A stretch of DNA of 57,321 nt from assembly GCF_023715705.1 (NCBI RefSeq), contig NZ_JAMBOS010000027.1, positions 1-57,321 on the forward strand. The letters run 5' to 3'. The notes under the pieces are model-generated. The model had not been told where the DNA came from. It was given only the letters and a program-made list of their open reading frames with translations, and searched no databases. The position numbers were made by a program, and so were the translations under genes. Below, piece after piece: positions 1-7,616 of this stretch (position 1 is the first letter of the stretch; each line of letters begins with the position of its first letter). The stretch comes from Halalkalibacter oceani. GTDB taxonomy: Bacteria; Bacillota; Bacilli; Bacillales; Bacillaceae_D.

Positions 1-86
1 TTAGAGATGATGAGGTTGATAGGTCTGGTGTGGAAGCGTGGCGACACGTGGAGCTGACAGATACTAATCGGTCGAGGACTTATCCA
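1..86 (+). rRNA. rrl: 23S rRNA, 3' end (partial)
   Basis: The window opens inside the highly conserved 3' end of bacterial 23S rRNA, recognisable by 'gatactaatcggtcgagga' at about 60-78. The rest of the gene lies outside the window, and the exact 3' end near 86 is estimated from the Bacillus 23S end. The spacer to 5S (87-285) carries no gene. Confidence 0.95.
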
Positions 87-285
87 AGCAATTCTTGATA
101 CTTGTACAATCATGATCTAGTTTTGAAAGAATCAAGATATGTTTTTTAAACATATCATCTTGATCAAAGAGAACCAAGACATTCGAGGAAGCAAATGGCT
201 GAGGAATGGAGCGTACATAAGTACGTGACATGACCGAAGACCATGAAGCTGACAAAGAAGGTCGCCGGTTATCTGAAGATCAAAT

Positions 286-402
286 GTCCGGTGGCGATAG
301 CGAAGAGGTCACACCCGTTCCCATGCCGAACACGGTCGTTAAGCTCTTCAGCGCCGATGGTAGTTGGGGGCTTCCCCCTGTGAGAGTAGGACGTTGCCGG
401 GC
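286..402 (+). rRNA. rrf: 5S rRNA
   Basis: A 5S rRNA of about 116 nt. It has the Bacillus-type core 'ggtggcgatagcgaagagg', the conserved 'cccatgccgaacacgg' and the closing 'gagagtaggacg' segments. The terminal bases pair (gtccgg near 286-290 with the end near 400). It lies about 200 nt behind 23S and 35 nt before the tRNA array, so it is probably part of the same transcript. Confidence 0.96.
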
Positions 403-437
403 GATTTATTTCTTTACATAAGCAAAATCATATACAT

Positions 438-512
438 TCCACAGTAGCTCAGTGGTAGAGCAATCGGCTGTTAACCGATCGGTCGTAGGTTCGAGTCCTA
501 CCTGTGGAGCCA
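438..512 (+). tRNA. tRNA-Asn (GTT)
   Basis: A full cloverleaf with anticodon GTT in 'ctgttaac', T-arm 'ggttcgagtcc' and encoded CCA. First tRNA of a 17-gene array. Confidence 0.97.
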
Positions 513-517
513 ACCAC

Positions 518-611
518 GGAGAGCTGTCCGAGCTGGCCGAAGGAGCACGATTGGAAATCGTGTAGGCGGTGTAAAACCGTCTCGAGGGTTCGAATCCCTC
601 GCTCTCCGCCA
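518..611 (+). tRNA. tRNA-Ser (GGA)
   Basis: A class II tRNA of 94 nt with a long variable arm (about 565-588), anticodon GGA in 'ttggaaa', and encoded CCA. Confidence 0.97.
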
Positions 612-637
612 GTAACAATTTTGCTCATATGATATGT

Positions 638-712
638 GGCCCGTTGGTCAAGCGGTTAAGACACCGCCCTTTCACGGCGGTAACACGGGTTCGAATCCCG
701 TACGGGTCACCA
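638..712 (+). tRNA. tRNA-Glu (TTC)
   Basis: A cloverleaf with anticodon loop 'ctttcac' (TTC) and encoded CCA. Confidence 0.96.
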
Positions 713-762
713 TTTTTAAATATAGAAGCTTTATTGATTGTTATACATAACCATTAAGAGTC

Positions 763-838
763 GGAGGATTAGCTCAGCTGGGAGAGCACCTGCCTTACAA
801 GCAGGGGGTCGGCGGTTCGATCCCGTCATCCTCCACCA
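763..838 (+). tRNA. tRNA-Val (TAC)
   Basis: A cloverleaf with anticodon TAC in 'ccttacaag'. The acceptor ggaggat pairs with atcctcc, and CCA is encoded. Confidence 0.97.
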
Positions 839-876
839 TAACGTTTGAGAGACGTCATCCGAATACTTAATAACGA

Positions 877-950
<74 letters not shown>

Positions 951-957
951 TACCGTT

Positions 958-1034
958 GGTCCGGTAGTTCAGTTGGTTAGAATGCCTGCCTGTCACGCAG
1001 GAGGTCGCGGGTTCGAGTCCCGTCCGGACCGCCA
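958..1034 (+). tRNA. tRNA-Asp (GTC)
   Basis: A cloverleaf with anticodon GTC in 'cctgtcacg' and encoded CCA. It lies 7 nt behind the initiator tRNA. Confidence 0.97.
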
Positions 1035-1056
1035 TTTATTCCTTAATAATACAAAC

Positions 1057-1132
1057 GGCTTGGTAGCTCAGTCGGTAGAGCAATGGACTGAAAATCCATG
1101 TGTCGGCGGTTCGATTCCGTCCCAAGCCACCA
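1057..1132 (+). tRNA. tRNA-Phe (GAA)
   Basis: A cloverleaf with anticodon GAA in 'actgaaaatc' and encoded CCA. Confidence 0.97.
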
Positions 1133-1175
1133 TTTATAACTACTGATTTTGTGTATGTGCGGCAGTTTTTATTAT

Positions 1176-1248
<73 letters not shown>

Positions 1249-1313
1249 TTTTTACTCTAGATTCATATATTGACTGAAGATAACATATTGTGTAATATAG
1301 ATAATGTGTCTTT

Positions 1314-1398
1314 GGAGGGGTAGCGAAGTGGCTAAACGCGGCGGACTGTAAATCCGCTCCCTCAGGGTTCGGCGGTTCGAATCCGTCCCCCTCCACCA
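1314..1398 (+). tRNA. tRNA-Tyr (GTA)
   Basis: A class II tRNA of 85 nt with anticodon GTA in 'actgtaaatc', an extra arm and encoded CCA. Confidence 0.97.
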
Positions 1399-1401
1399 TT
1401 T

Positions 1402-1475
1402 AGGGGCATAGTTTAACGGTAGAACAGAGGTCTCCAAAACCTCCGGTGTGGGTTCGATTCCTACTGCCCCTGCCA
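1402..1475 (+). tRNA. tRNA-Trp (CCA)
   Basis: A cloverleaf with anticodon CCA in 'tctccaaaac'. The acceptor aggggca pairs with tgcccct, and CCA is encoded. Confidence 0.97.
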
Positions 1476-1491
1476 ATTAATTTGATCATGT

Positions 1492-1568
1492 GGCGATTGT
1501 GGCGAAGTGGTTAACGCACCGGATTGTGGTTCCGGCATTCGTGGGTTCGATTCCCATCAGTCGCCCCA
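1492..1568 (+). tRNA. tRNA-His (GTG)
   Basis: A cloverleaf with anticodon GTG in 'attgtggtt', an extra 5' G typical of tRNA-His, and encoded CCA. Confidence 0.96.
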
Positions 1569-1581
1569 TTTTATACAGTAA

Positions 1582-1656
1582 TGGGCTATAGCCAAGCGGT
1601 AAGGCAACGGACTTTGACTCCGTCATGCGCTGGTTCGAATCCAGCTAGCCCAGCCA
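1582..1656 (+). tRNA. tRNA-Gln (TTG)
   Basis: A cloverleaf with anticodon loop 'ctttgac' (TTG). The acceptor tgggcta pairs with tagccca, and CCA is encoded. Confidence 0.97.
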
Positions 1657-1660
1657 TTTT

Positions 1661-1732
1661 GCGGAAGTAGTTCAGTGGTAGAACACCACCTTGCCAAGGT
1701 GGGGGTCGCGGGTTCGAATCCCGTCTTCCGCT
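1661..1732 (+). tRNA. tRNA-Gly (GCC)
   Basis: A cloverleaf with anticodon GCC in 'cttgccaag'. It ends 'cttccgct' followed by ttg, so CCA is not encoded. Confidence 0.96.
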
Positions 1733-1745
1733 TTGTTTTTTATTC

Positions 1746-1820
1746 GGCGGTATAGCCAAGTGGTAAGGCACGGGTCTGCAAAACCCTTATCCCCCGGTTC
1801 GAATCCGGGTACCGCCTCCA
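1746..1820 (+). tRNA. tRNA-Cys (GCA)
   Basis: A cloverleaf with anticodon GCA in 'tctgcaaaa' and encoded CCA. Confidence 0.97.
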
Positions 1821-1835
1821 TTATTTACTTACCCT

Positions 1836-1921
1836 GCCGGGGTGGTGGAATTGGCAGACACACAGGACTTAAAATCCTGCGGTAGGTGACTACCGTGCCG
1901 GTTCAAGTCCGGCCCTCGGCA
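1836..1921 (+). tRNA. tRNA-Leu (TAA)
   Basis: A class II tRNA with anticodon TAA in 'cttaaaa' and variable arm 'ggtaggtgactacc'. It ends 'ctcggca', and CCA is not encoded. Confidence 0.95.
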
Positions 1922-1943
1922 TTAGAGTAGGACAACCCCATAT

Positions 1944-2020
1944 GCGCCCTTAGCTCAGCTGGATAGAGTGTTTGACTACGAATCAAAAGGTCGGGAGTTC
2001 GAATCTCTCAGGGCGCGCCA
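1944..2020 (+). tRNA. tRNA-Arg (ACG)
   Basis: A cloverleaf with anticodon ACG in 'actacgaat'. The acceptor gcgccct pairs with agggcgc, and CCA is encoded. Confidence 0.97.
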
Positions 2021-2033
2021 TAATATTTGATGT

Positions 2034-2118
2034 GCCGGTGTGGCGGAATTGGCAGACGCGCACGACTCAAAATCGTGTTCCTTCGGGAGTGTCGGTTCGA
2101 CCCCGACCACCGGTACCA
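2034..2118 (+). tRNA. tRNA-Leu (CAA)
   Basis: A class II tRNA with anticodon CAA in 'ctcaaaa', variable arm 'ttccttcgggag' and encoded CCA. It is the last gene of the array and forms the left border of the accessory segment. Confidence 0.96.
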
Positions 2119-2170
2119 TCTTTAAACACACAAATAACAGAATATTATTATAGAAAACGATAATTACTAG

Positions 2171-2200
2171 CAGCAGAGTGAAATAGACTCTGCTGTTTTT
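2171..2200 (+). terminator. terminator of the rRNA-tRNA operon
   Basis: A perfect 9-bp stem (cagcagagt with actctgctg) and a 7-nt loop followed by TTTTT. It lies 53 nt past the last tRNA. Confidence 0.9.
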
Positions 2201-2248
2201 AGGTTATTATGAAATTACTGGTGGTCTGAGGAGGGGAATATACATATA

Positions 2249-2590
2249 ATGATTGAAGCAGTCGGTTTTTTTGGTAATATGGATGATGGGATTTCAAAGC
2301 CTAAGAAAATGCTTTGTAGCGATAATGTAATGCGGGTTGTTAAGTTTAATTATCCAGATAGTTATACAAGGGCTCTTCTTCATGAATATATAAGTTATAG
2401 AATCGCATTATTACTTGAACTTCCCGTTTTAAACCAAGAATTAATTTATGTACCTCCAGAATTAGCAAATGCTTATTCTGATGTAGAAGGAATGTCTGCG
2501 GGAATAAAAGTAGGATCTCCCCTAGTGGAGATTGACAAAAATATTGCTGATAATGGTTTATTCCGAGAGCCACTTCCTCAACTATATAAG
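2249..2590 (+). pseudogene. HipA-like kinase, 5' fragment
   Basis: The reading frame from 2249 encodes about 110 residues that resemble the N-terminal part of the short HipA-like proteins of Bacillus. These are typically about 250-300 aa with a 'VVKF' beta strand, a conserved 'L.NEY...L' helix and 'LPVP...IVYI' segments. Here they appear as 'MRVVKFNYPD', 'LLHEYISYRIALLLELPV' and 'ELIYVPPELA'. The catalytic half is missing. The frame runs on to 2716, but only across the antisense of the convergent secreted-protein gene, so that tail is not real. An RBS-like 'gaggagggg' sits about 15 nt upstream, so the fragment may still be translated. The family call is from remembered similarity and is moderate. 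Confidence 0.55.
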
Positions 2591-2940
2591 TCTTGTGTGG
2601 ATAACCATTCAGTTCGCACGGAGTCATTTAATCTAGGTACCTCCCAATCTGGAAACAACTCCGAAAATTCAGGGAGTTTTTCAATAGTTCCATCTGGTAA
2701 TCCATATGATACCTGACCGTCAACAGTCCAAGAGGTGCTGTAAATTATGGAATTTCTAGCCTCTAATATGGCTTCTTTCCATTCTTCTGTAGGAGCTAGA
2801 TTAAGATCGTAATATGCAAGTTCCTCTGAGGTAAGAGAAGCTAAGTAATCCTGTTGATCGTCTGCAAATGTAAGGCTTGGAGAAGAGAGCAGGGCGATTA
2901 GAAAGAGAAACCAGAAGACTGATAGAGTAATTTGTTTCAT
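2578..2940 (-). CDS. small secreted protein, unknown
   Basis: A 120-residue protein. The ATG at 2940 is chosen because 'ggaggg' lies about 7 nt upstream; a second ATG at 2955 would place the RBS inside the gene. Residues 1-26 form a signal peptide (K3, a hydrophobic core, cleavage near 'TFA-DD'). The mature part is acidic and aromatic-rich, with a motif 'LTSEELAYYDLN' near residues 33-44. I do not recognise a family. Its 3' end abuts the truncated HipA-like gene, which suggests that both were brought together by a rearrangement. Confidence 0.7.
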   Translation of the reverse strand: MKQITLSVFWFLFLIALLSSPSLTFADDQQDYLASLTSEELAYYDLNLAPTEEWKEAILEARNSIIYSTSWTVDGQVSYGLPDGTIEKLPEFSELFPDWEVPRLNDSVRTEWLSTQDLYS

Positions 2941-3143
2941 AACAGTACCCTCCAATTCTAAATTTAAAATCTAAGTACAGTTCCTATTAAATCTTGGTTA
3001 ATATAAAAAGCTTATATTGATTGGCATCGAAATCACCTCCATTTTTAGCATAAATAAAGAGTTATCACTCTTCATTTGTATATGTATTAACAGTGTAATT
3101 TTGGGACAACTATTTTTAATGTTGTCACAAGCAAGATTTTATA

Positions 3144-3173
3144 TTGCTTTTTATATTCTACAAATGTAGAATA
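3144..3173 (+). promoter_or_regulatory. promoter with overlapping BlaI/MecI-type operator
   Basis: A perfect 9-bp inverted repeat with a 2-nt centre, TATTCTACA-AA-TGTAGAATA (3154-3173), contains the TACA/TGTA core typical of BlaI/MecI operators. It overlaps a promoter: -35 TTGCTT (3144-3149), 17-nt spacer, -10 TAGAAT (3167-3172). The BlaI-like gene starts 50 nt downstream, so this is most simply an autorepression site. Confidence 0.8.
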
Positions 3174-3223
3174 TGTGGTAATATGTATAAGGTAGACAAT
3201 TGTCTCAAAGGAGTTGCGTAACA

Positions 3224-3592
3224 GTGAATAAATTACCGGATACTGAATTTTCCATTATGAAGGTGGTATGGGGAAATGATTCGCCTATAACGACCAATCT
3301 GATTATGCAAGAACTTGGTAATGAGAAGGGATGGAAAACGCAGACAGTGAGTTCCCTTTTGTCGCGGTTAGTGAAGCGGGGTTTTATCCGATCTGAAAAA
3401 AGTGGAAAAGAGCGGCATTACCATCCCCTTATTAGTGAGGAGGAATACCTTAAATTTGAAACAAACAACTTTATTGAACGCTTTCATGCTAATTCTTTTA
3501 GTAGCTTAGTTGCTACGTTATATTCTGGAAACAAATTAAAGGACAGAGACCTTGACCAATTGGAAAAGTGGCTGAAAGAACAGAGGGATTGA
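3224..3592 (+). CDS. BlaI/MecI/CopY-family transcriptional repressor
   Basis: A 122-residue winged-helix repressor of the penicillinase-repressor family. The N-terminus 'LPDTEFSIMKVVW' and the recognition region 'TVSSLLSRLVKRGFI' are classic for BlaI/MecI, and the C-terminal helices (about 80-120) would form the dimerisation and cleavage domain. The GTG at 3224 is chosen because 'aaaggag' lies 10 nt upstream; an in-frame TTG at 3200 has no RBS. It is followed after 1 nt by the M56 protease gene, so the two form an operon. By family precedent the repressor is inactivated when the partner signals proteolysis. No beta-lactamase gene is adjacent, so the target beyond autoregulation is unknown. 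Confidence 0.9.
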   Translation: MNKLPDTEFSIMKVVWGNDSPITTNLIMQELGNEKGWKTQTVSSLLSRLVKRGFIRSEKSGKERHYHPLISEEEYLKFETNNFIERFHANSFSSLVATLYSGNKLKDRDLDQLEKWLKEQRD

Positions 3593-3593
3593 T

Positions 3594-4799
3594 ATGCAGG
3601 AGTTTTTAGTTATCCTGATTCAGTGTTCTATTTCTATGTCATTAGTTACGCTCGTTTATGCGGCAATAATGCCTATTTTATCAAAACGATACACTGCAAG
3701 GTGGAATTATATAGTTTGGTTGTTGATTGCAATTGGTTGGATATTCCCATTTTGGTTATGGATTGATCTTCCATTTCTCCAAATATTCGATAAGTCTATA
3801 GCTTTTGTTCACTCAACGATCAATGTCATACCTGTGTATGTAGGAGGAGCGATAAATAAACAAGAGACTGCCTTTTTATGGTGGCTTTTTGCTGGGGTGT
3901 GGGGTTTAGGTGTCGTAAGTACCCTATTGTATCATATTCTGAGACATTATCGTTTTGTAAAGTTTGTAGACCGCTGGAGTGAGCCTTTAACCGATACAAG
4001 AGCTTTAGAAATTTTGAATAGGTTAAAGACGGAACTGGGAATTAAAAAACATATAAGGTTAAGTACGTGTAAAGGTGTTACGTATCCTATGCTCGTCGGT
4101 TTTTTCCGTCCCGCTATTTTACTGCCACCTATTAAATCTTCAGTTGATATATTCTCTATGATTTTAAAGCACGAGTTGATACATTTTAAAAGGCATGACC
4201 TCTGGTATAAGGCAGTGATAGTAGTAGCAACGGCCTTTCATTGGTTCAATCCAGTAGTCTATATAATGGCTAAAGCTGTAGTAGAACAATGTGAAATCTC
4301 CTGTGACGCATTGGTTGTAAAAAACGTAGATTTTCAACAACGAATAAAATATGGTGAAGCTATAATTAAATTTATCCGGAATGGGAAAAACTCAAGAACA
4401 ACATTAGCGAATAATTTTTATGGAGGGAAAACAAGTATGAAAAATCGTCTTTCTTCAATCGTGGACCTAAGTCAGAAAAAGAATGGTGCTTTCATCCTTT
4501 GTATGACGTTGGTAGGGATGCTGATAAGTGGCGGAGCACTGACGGCTGTCGCCAACTCTAATGTTACTGAAGTTGTTGCTGGACCTCATAACAGCGTAAT
4601 TGATGATCATGAAGTCTCTCGTTTAAAAGAGGCCCTCAGTGATCTGTCCGTTGACAAAGCAGATGGTGAAGCGCAAATGTCTGATACCTTTGTTACTTGG
4701 TCATATTACAATGATGGTGATGTGGAGGAAGATGATAGCGAAGTAGCTCATTTCAAAAAGCTGTTGCAACAGCTTTACAATAACAAGAAGCTAAAGTAG
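3594..4799 (+). CDS. BlaR1/MecR1-like M56 membrane metallopeptidase
   Basis: A 401-residue membrane protease that would sense an envelope signal and trigger inactivation of the BlaI-like repressor encoded just upstream. Hydrophobic segments lie near 4-27, 35-57 and 93-113. The cytoplasmic zinc site H193-ELI-H197 and the downstream 'EISCDALVV' motif mark the M56 peptidase domain, and a last membrane segment lies near 299-321. Unlike true BlaR1/MecR1 (about 585-600 aa), it has no penicillin-binding sensor domain. Only about 80 acidic residues follow the last membrane segment. The inducer is therefore probably not sensed by a beta-lactam-binding serine, and the short tail may be a different sensor. 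The start codon overlaps the end of the repressor gene region. Confidence 0.88.
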   Translation: MQEFLVILIQCSISMSLVTLVYAAIMPILSKRYTARWNYIVWLLIAIGWIFPFWLWIDLPFLQIFDKSIAFVHSTINVIPVYVGGAINKQETAFLWWLFAGVWGLGVVSTLLYHILRHYRFVKFVDRWSEPLTDTRALEILNRLKTELGIKKHIRLSTCKGVTYPMLVGFFRPAILLPPIKSSVDIFSMILKHELIHFKRHDLWYKAVIVVATAFHWFNPVVYIMAKAVVEQCEISCDALVVKNVDFQQRIKYGEAIIKFIRNGKNSRTTLANNFYGGKTSMKNRLSSIVDLSQKKNGAFILCMTLVGMLISGGALTAVANSNVTEVVAGPHNSVIDDHEVSRLKEALSDLSVDKADGEAQMSDTFVTWSYYNDGDVEEDDSEVAHFKKLLQQLYNNKKLK

Positions 4800-5324
4800 T
4801 GTCATTTGGGAAGAGGCAAGTATGGATCTTCTTCCCTGCAATACTTCGTATAGATCTTATTTACTGAAAGTGGTCTCAGGAAAGCTTATGAGCCCTTTAA
4901 AGCAAAATGAATTTTAAAATATATATTGCCACGATTTGATCCTTTCTTTGAAAAAACTCCTTTAGGTTGCCCTCCTTATCAAGTCAATGTCATAAATTTA
5001 CAGTGTAAAGTGCTTAGGCATATCGATAACATATGGAATTCTTACAGACAATAGGGGGATGGGGATCTCGGTAAATTCATCTAAGATATTTCTTAATTGT
5101 ATGGAACAAAAGGTATATCGAAGAGTTTAACAAGCAAGCCGTCACAGAATATCTCTTAATTATATGGAGAATCCCCTCTTACATTCACTCCATTTCTTCT
5201 AAAGAATAATAACCCCGAGAGTATCTGTGTTAAATTACAACATACCTTAGATCAGAATTTTGATGGAAGGTGGTGTGAGGATAGTGCTGAATAGTACCAA
5301 CGTTGTATCGTTGAAGAATTTTAT
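4800..5324. other. intergenic, no gene seen
   Basis: AT-rich and without a convincing reading frame. A weak hairpin (gaagaggcaag...cttcttccc) near 4809-4840 may end the blaRI-like operon. An in-frame extension of the next gene starts at 5295, right after a TAG at 5292. Confidence 0.4.
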
Positions 5325-5804
5325 ATGGAAATGTACTATTTTTTATTAGCATATGCACAAAATATGCAATTGGATCGCTCCATCGCCGAAGATGCTGTTC
5401 AAGAAACATTTCAAATTGCGTGTACTAAAGCCGATAATTTCTTATTGAGTCCTAATCCGAAAGGCTGGTTATTAAATACGTTAAAGAATGTTAGTAGAAA
5501 TAAAATTCGCAAGCAAGCATCTCACAAAAATATTGTTGTTACTTCTTTAGACATAGATAAAGGTATTGTTCCAGGAATGATTGATGTTCTGAATGTTGAG
5601 GTTTTATACTCTGACTTTTCTAATAATAAAGAATTCAATTTACTTAAAAAGGTTGTTATAGATAGGAAGTCGATAACGGAGGTGGCACAAGAAATTGGGG
5701 TTTCTATAGAAGCCTGTAAAAAACGAGTCCAACGAGCGAAGCAGAAGTTAAAAAAACAGCTAGAAAAAAATGCGGAACATTCGTACGATAGCTGGGACCT
5801 CTAA
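5325..5804 (+). CDS. sigma-70 family (ECF-like) sigma factor, N-terminus short or broken
   Basis: A 159-residue protein with sigma region 2 ('AEDAVQETFQIA', about 21-32, then 'NPKGWLLNTLKNVSRNKIRK') and region 4 ('SITEVAQEIGVSIEACKKRVQRAK', about 117-140). It would direct RNA polymerase to a small regulon. The first helix of region 2 is short. Upstream, the same frame continues with sensible residues (YQRCIVEEFY, 5295-5324) but begins after a TAG at 5292, and no good RBS precedes the ATG at 5325. The gene may therefore be N-terminally damaged. No anti-sigma gene follows. Confidence 0.6.
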   Translation: MEMYYFLLAYAQNMQLDRSIAEDAVQETFQIACTKADNFLLSPNPKGWLLNTLKNVSRNKIRKQASHKNIVVTSLDIDKGIVPGMIDVLNVEVLYSDFSNNKEFNLLKKVVIDRKSITEVAQEIGVSIEACKKRVQRAKQKLKKQLEKNAEHSYDSWDL

Positions 5805-6292
5805 TCTTAGTATGTTTATGTTGATTATTAAAGGTTGAAGGAGTAGAACAAGTATACGTTCTAACATAACGGCATAGCGTGCTTGCGGTTTAACGCTTTG
5901 CATTACCCTGGAATAATGGCGTCACCCCCGTAGCAGCCGTCCACATTTGGAAAGTTAGCCTATACGTTCATCGTTTCGAAAATGTACCGTAAGTCTTCTT
6001 CGAGTGTAACTTTGGATGTATCAACTGTTTTTGTGTCATTGCTGTGGCTTTGGTAAGGCGCCAATCTACTATATCGACACTGCGACATCTGAAATACCCT
6101 CGCCATTGAGGCATTTCTGCATTGGATAAGCCGATGTGACTCGCTCCTAAAAATAACGTTTTTTTGACCGGGCTTTAGGTTAATGGAAAATGCAACATGA
6201 CACAAACATGTAGCTTCAGGCTCTTTGTGATTAAACAGGTTTTGCTTCTGTCTTCAGCTTGATCAAATAAGAGCAGAGAAAGGAGCGGGGAT
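5805..6292. other. intergenic, degenerate sequence
   Basis: No gene can be supported. A minus-strand frame at 5960-6205 has a tail loosely reminiscent of alpha/beta hydrolases but no RBS and no nucleophile motif. An RBS 'aaaggagcgggg' at the right end belongs to the response-regulator fragment. Confidence 0.35.
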
Positions 6293-6430
6293 ATGTATAA
6301 AGTGATGCTTATAGTCGGTGATGTTCAGCTAAGTAAACTTGTGCGGGGCAATTTGGAGCGGTATGGCTATGACGTGTATCAGCCTGACGATTTTATGAAG
6401 GTCGAGGAGGCGTTCGACGAAATCGGGCCA
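6293..6430 (+). pseudogene. BceR-like response regulator, 5' fragment
   Basis: The first ~46 codons encode the start of an OmpR-family receiver domain ('YKVMLIVGDVQLSKLVRGNLERYGYDVY', followed by 'DDFMKVEEAFDEI'), as in BceR/YtsA-type regulators. The phosphoacceptor Asp and all later parts are gone. After about 6430 the frame reads unrelated sequence and stops at 6529. The second residue of the usual acidic pair is also lost (V-G-D). With the histidine kinase remnants at 7617-8169 and the intact transporter at 8258-10958, this is the broken regulatory half of a Bce module. Confidence 0.75.
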
Positions 6431-6484
6431 TCAACATTCGAGGGAAACTCGTTGGGAGTATCTACCTTTATGACACCCCCTATC

Positions 6485-6889
6485 TCAATAAGAAAGGATC
6501 GCTTTTGTATAGTCAGTAAAGTCCTGTAAATGGTTATCAAGTATTTGTTGTAAGATGCTCAAGTTAAGCTCCTGGTAATCATGCACGGCAATGTTTCGAA
6601 AGCCAACCATTGCTTTCATTTTATGAGAAAGTGAGGCGGGAAGGATCCCTTCTTCTTCTATTAACGAAAAAGCATCACGACTCGTTTGTGGAATACCTAG
6701 TTTTTTCTCGGCAACAATATGCATGGCAAGGTCAATACTGGCTTCACATGCACGTTGGAGATTTAACACAATCGAATCTTGTTTTGTATAGTTTCTTAAA
6801 TGGTCTGGGTTCTGTTGATATTCCTCTGTAATTCGTTTGATACAACGTTCGATAATGGCAACCTTATTCAAGACAACATCATTTTTCAT
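6485..6889 (-). CDS. hepT: HepT-like HEPN toxin (type VII TA)
   Basis: A 134-residue all-helical HEPN/DUF86 protein. The catalytic motif R98-x4-H103-x-Y105 ('RNIAVHDY') matches the RX4HXY RNase motif of HepT toxins. In studied pairs the Tyr is AMPylated by the partner MntA, which silences the RNase. The ATG at 6889 lies inside the 3' end of mntA (11-bp overlap), so translation is coupled. An upstream in-frame ATG at 6940 would lie deeper in mntA and is less likely. The pair is on the strand opposite to its surroundings and sits exactly where the BceRS-like genes are broken. Confidence 0.88.
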   Translation of the reverse strand: MKNDVVLNKVAIIERCIKRITEEYQQNPDHLRNYTKQDSIVLNLQRACEASIDLAMHIVAEKKLGIPQTSRDAFSLIEEEGILPASLSHKMKAMVGFRNIAVHDYQELNLSILQQILDNHLQDFTDYTKAILSY

Positions 6890-7280
6890 AGATTGACCCA
6901 CTTTCAGCGATCTTTTTGAAAATAGGAGCGCGTTCTTCATTTAGTTTCGTGTACATTTTTAATGCTTTTATTTCGAACTGCTGTTTCTTTTCTTGATTTG
7001 AACAATAAATGACTTTGCCAGTCTGGATCACTTGCGCTTGAAAAACCGTGCTTGCTTCTTGTAAATCAATTAGGTCAACCTCTTGATTCAGCTTCGCAGC
7101 GAGGTCTTGCGCGACCATAAACAATTGATAAGAGTCTACTTTATTCTGCTCGCTTAAAAAGGCAATGTCGATATCACTATCTTGATTCGCCGTCCCTTTT
7201 GCATGTGAGCCGAACAAGACGATGAGGAACGGAGACAAAGAAGCAACAAGCTTGTCGATAATGAGCTGTTCGTTCACCAT
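6879..7280 (-). CDS. mntA: MntA-like minimal nucleotidyltransferase antitoxin
   Basis: A 133-residue minimal nucleotidyltransferase. The signature G24-S25-x10-D36-x-D38 ('GSHAKGTANQDSDID') holds the metal-binding aspartates, and a third acidic residue is likely in 'EVDLIDL' near 72-78. Family knowledge: MntA transfers AMP from ATP to the HepT tyrosine and so neutralises the toxin. The ATG at 7280 is chosen because 'ggaggga' lies about 11 nt upstream; the longer frame to 7340 has no RBS. It is the first gene of the mntA-hepT operon, with antitoxin first. Confidence 0.88.
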   Translation of the reverse strand: MVNEQLIIDKLVASLSPFLIVLFGSHAKGTANQDSDIDIAFLSEQNKVDSYQLFMVAQDLAAKLNQEVDLIDLQEASTVFQAQVIQTGKVIYCSNQEKKQQFEIKALKMYTKLNEERAPIFKKIAESGSIYEK

Positions 7281-7616
7281 ATTCAATCCAAATCCCTCCA
7301 GCCTTTCTATGAATATAGAAAAAGAGCGACATTCTATCATCTTCTTTATTATACCAGACAGGCAGTGACATTATTCATCTATTTCTCTATCCTGCTTAAT
7401 GAGTATATTTGTACACATGTTCAAAGTAGTAAAAATGATTTGGTAAGGTTCCACTGAAAACCCGTTACCTCTTCATTTAAGTTATTTTTATACTTTTATC
7501 CGGCGTCCACCACCAAAGAACCGCTATTAGCCACGCCCTAGTAAATGAACCGAGTATCATTTGAACATCACTTGTGTGATTGCCTTTTTCCATCTTAATG
7601 AACCGTTAAAGACAGA

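Noticed and set aside
2034-2118. tRNA-Leu(CAA) 3' end as an attachment site of an integrative element
   Set aside because: I found no second copy of the tRNA 3' end and no integrase in the window.
3594-4799. BlaR1-type beta-lactam receptor
   Set aside because: The M56 protease domain is there, but the penicillin-binding sensor domain is absent. A beta-lactam sensing role cannot be claimed.
5960-6205. Minus-strand frame of 81 codons with a tail vaguely like alpha/beta hydrolases
   Set aside because: No RBS, no catalytic motif, and the resemblance covers only about 30 residues. At best it is an eroded remnant.
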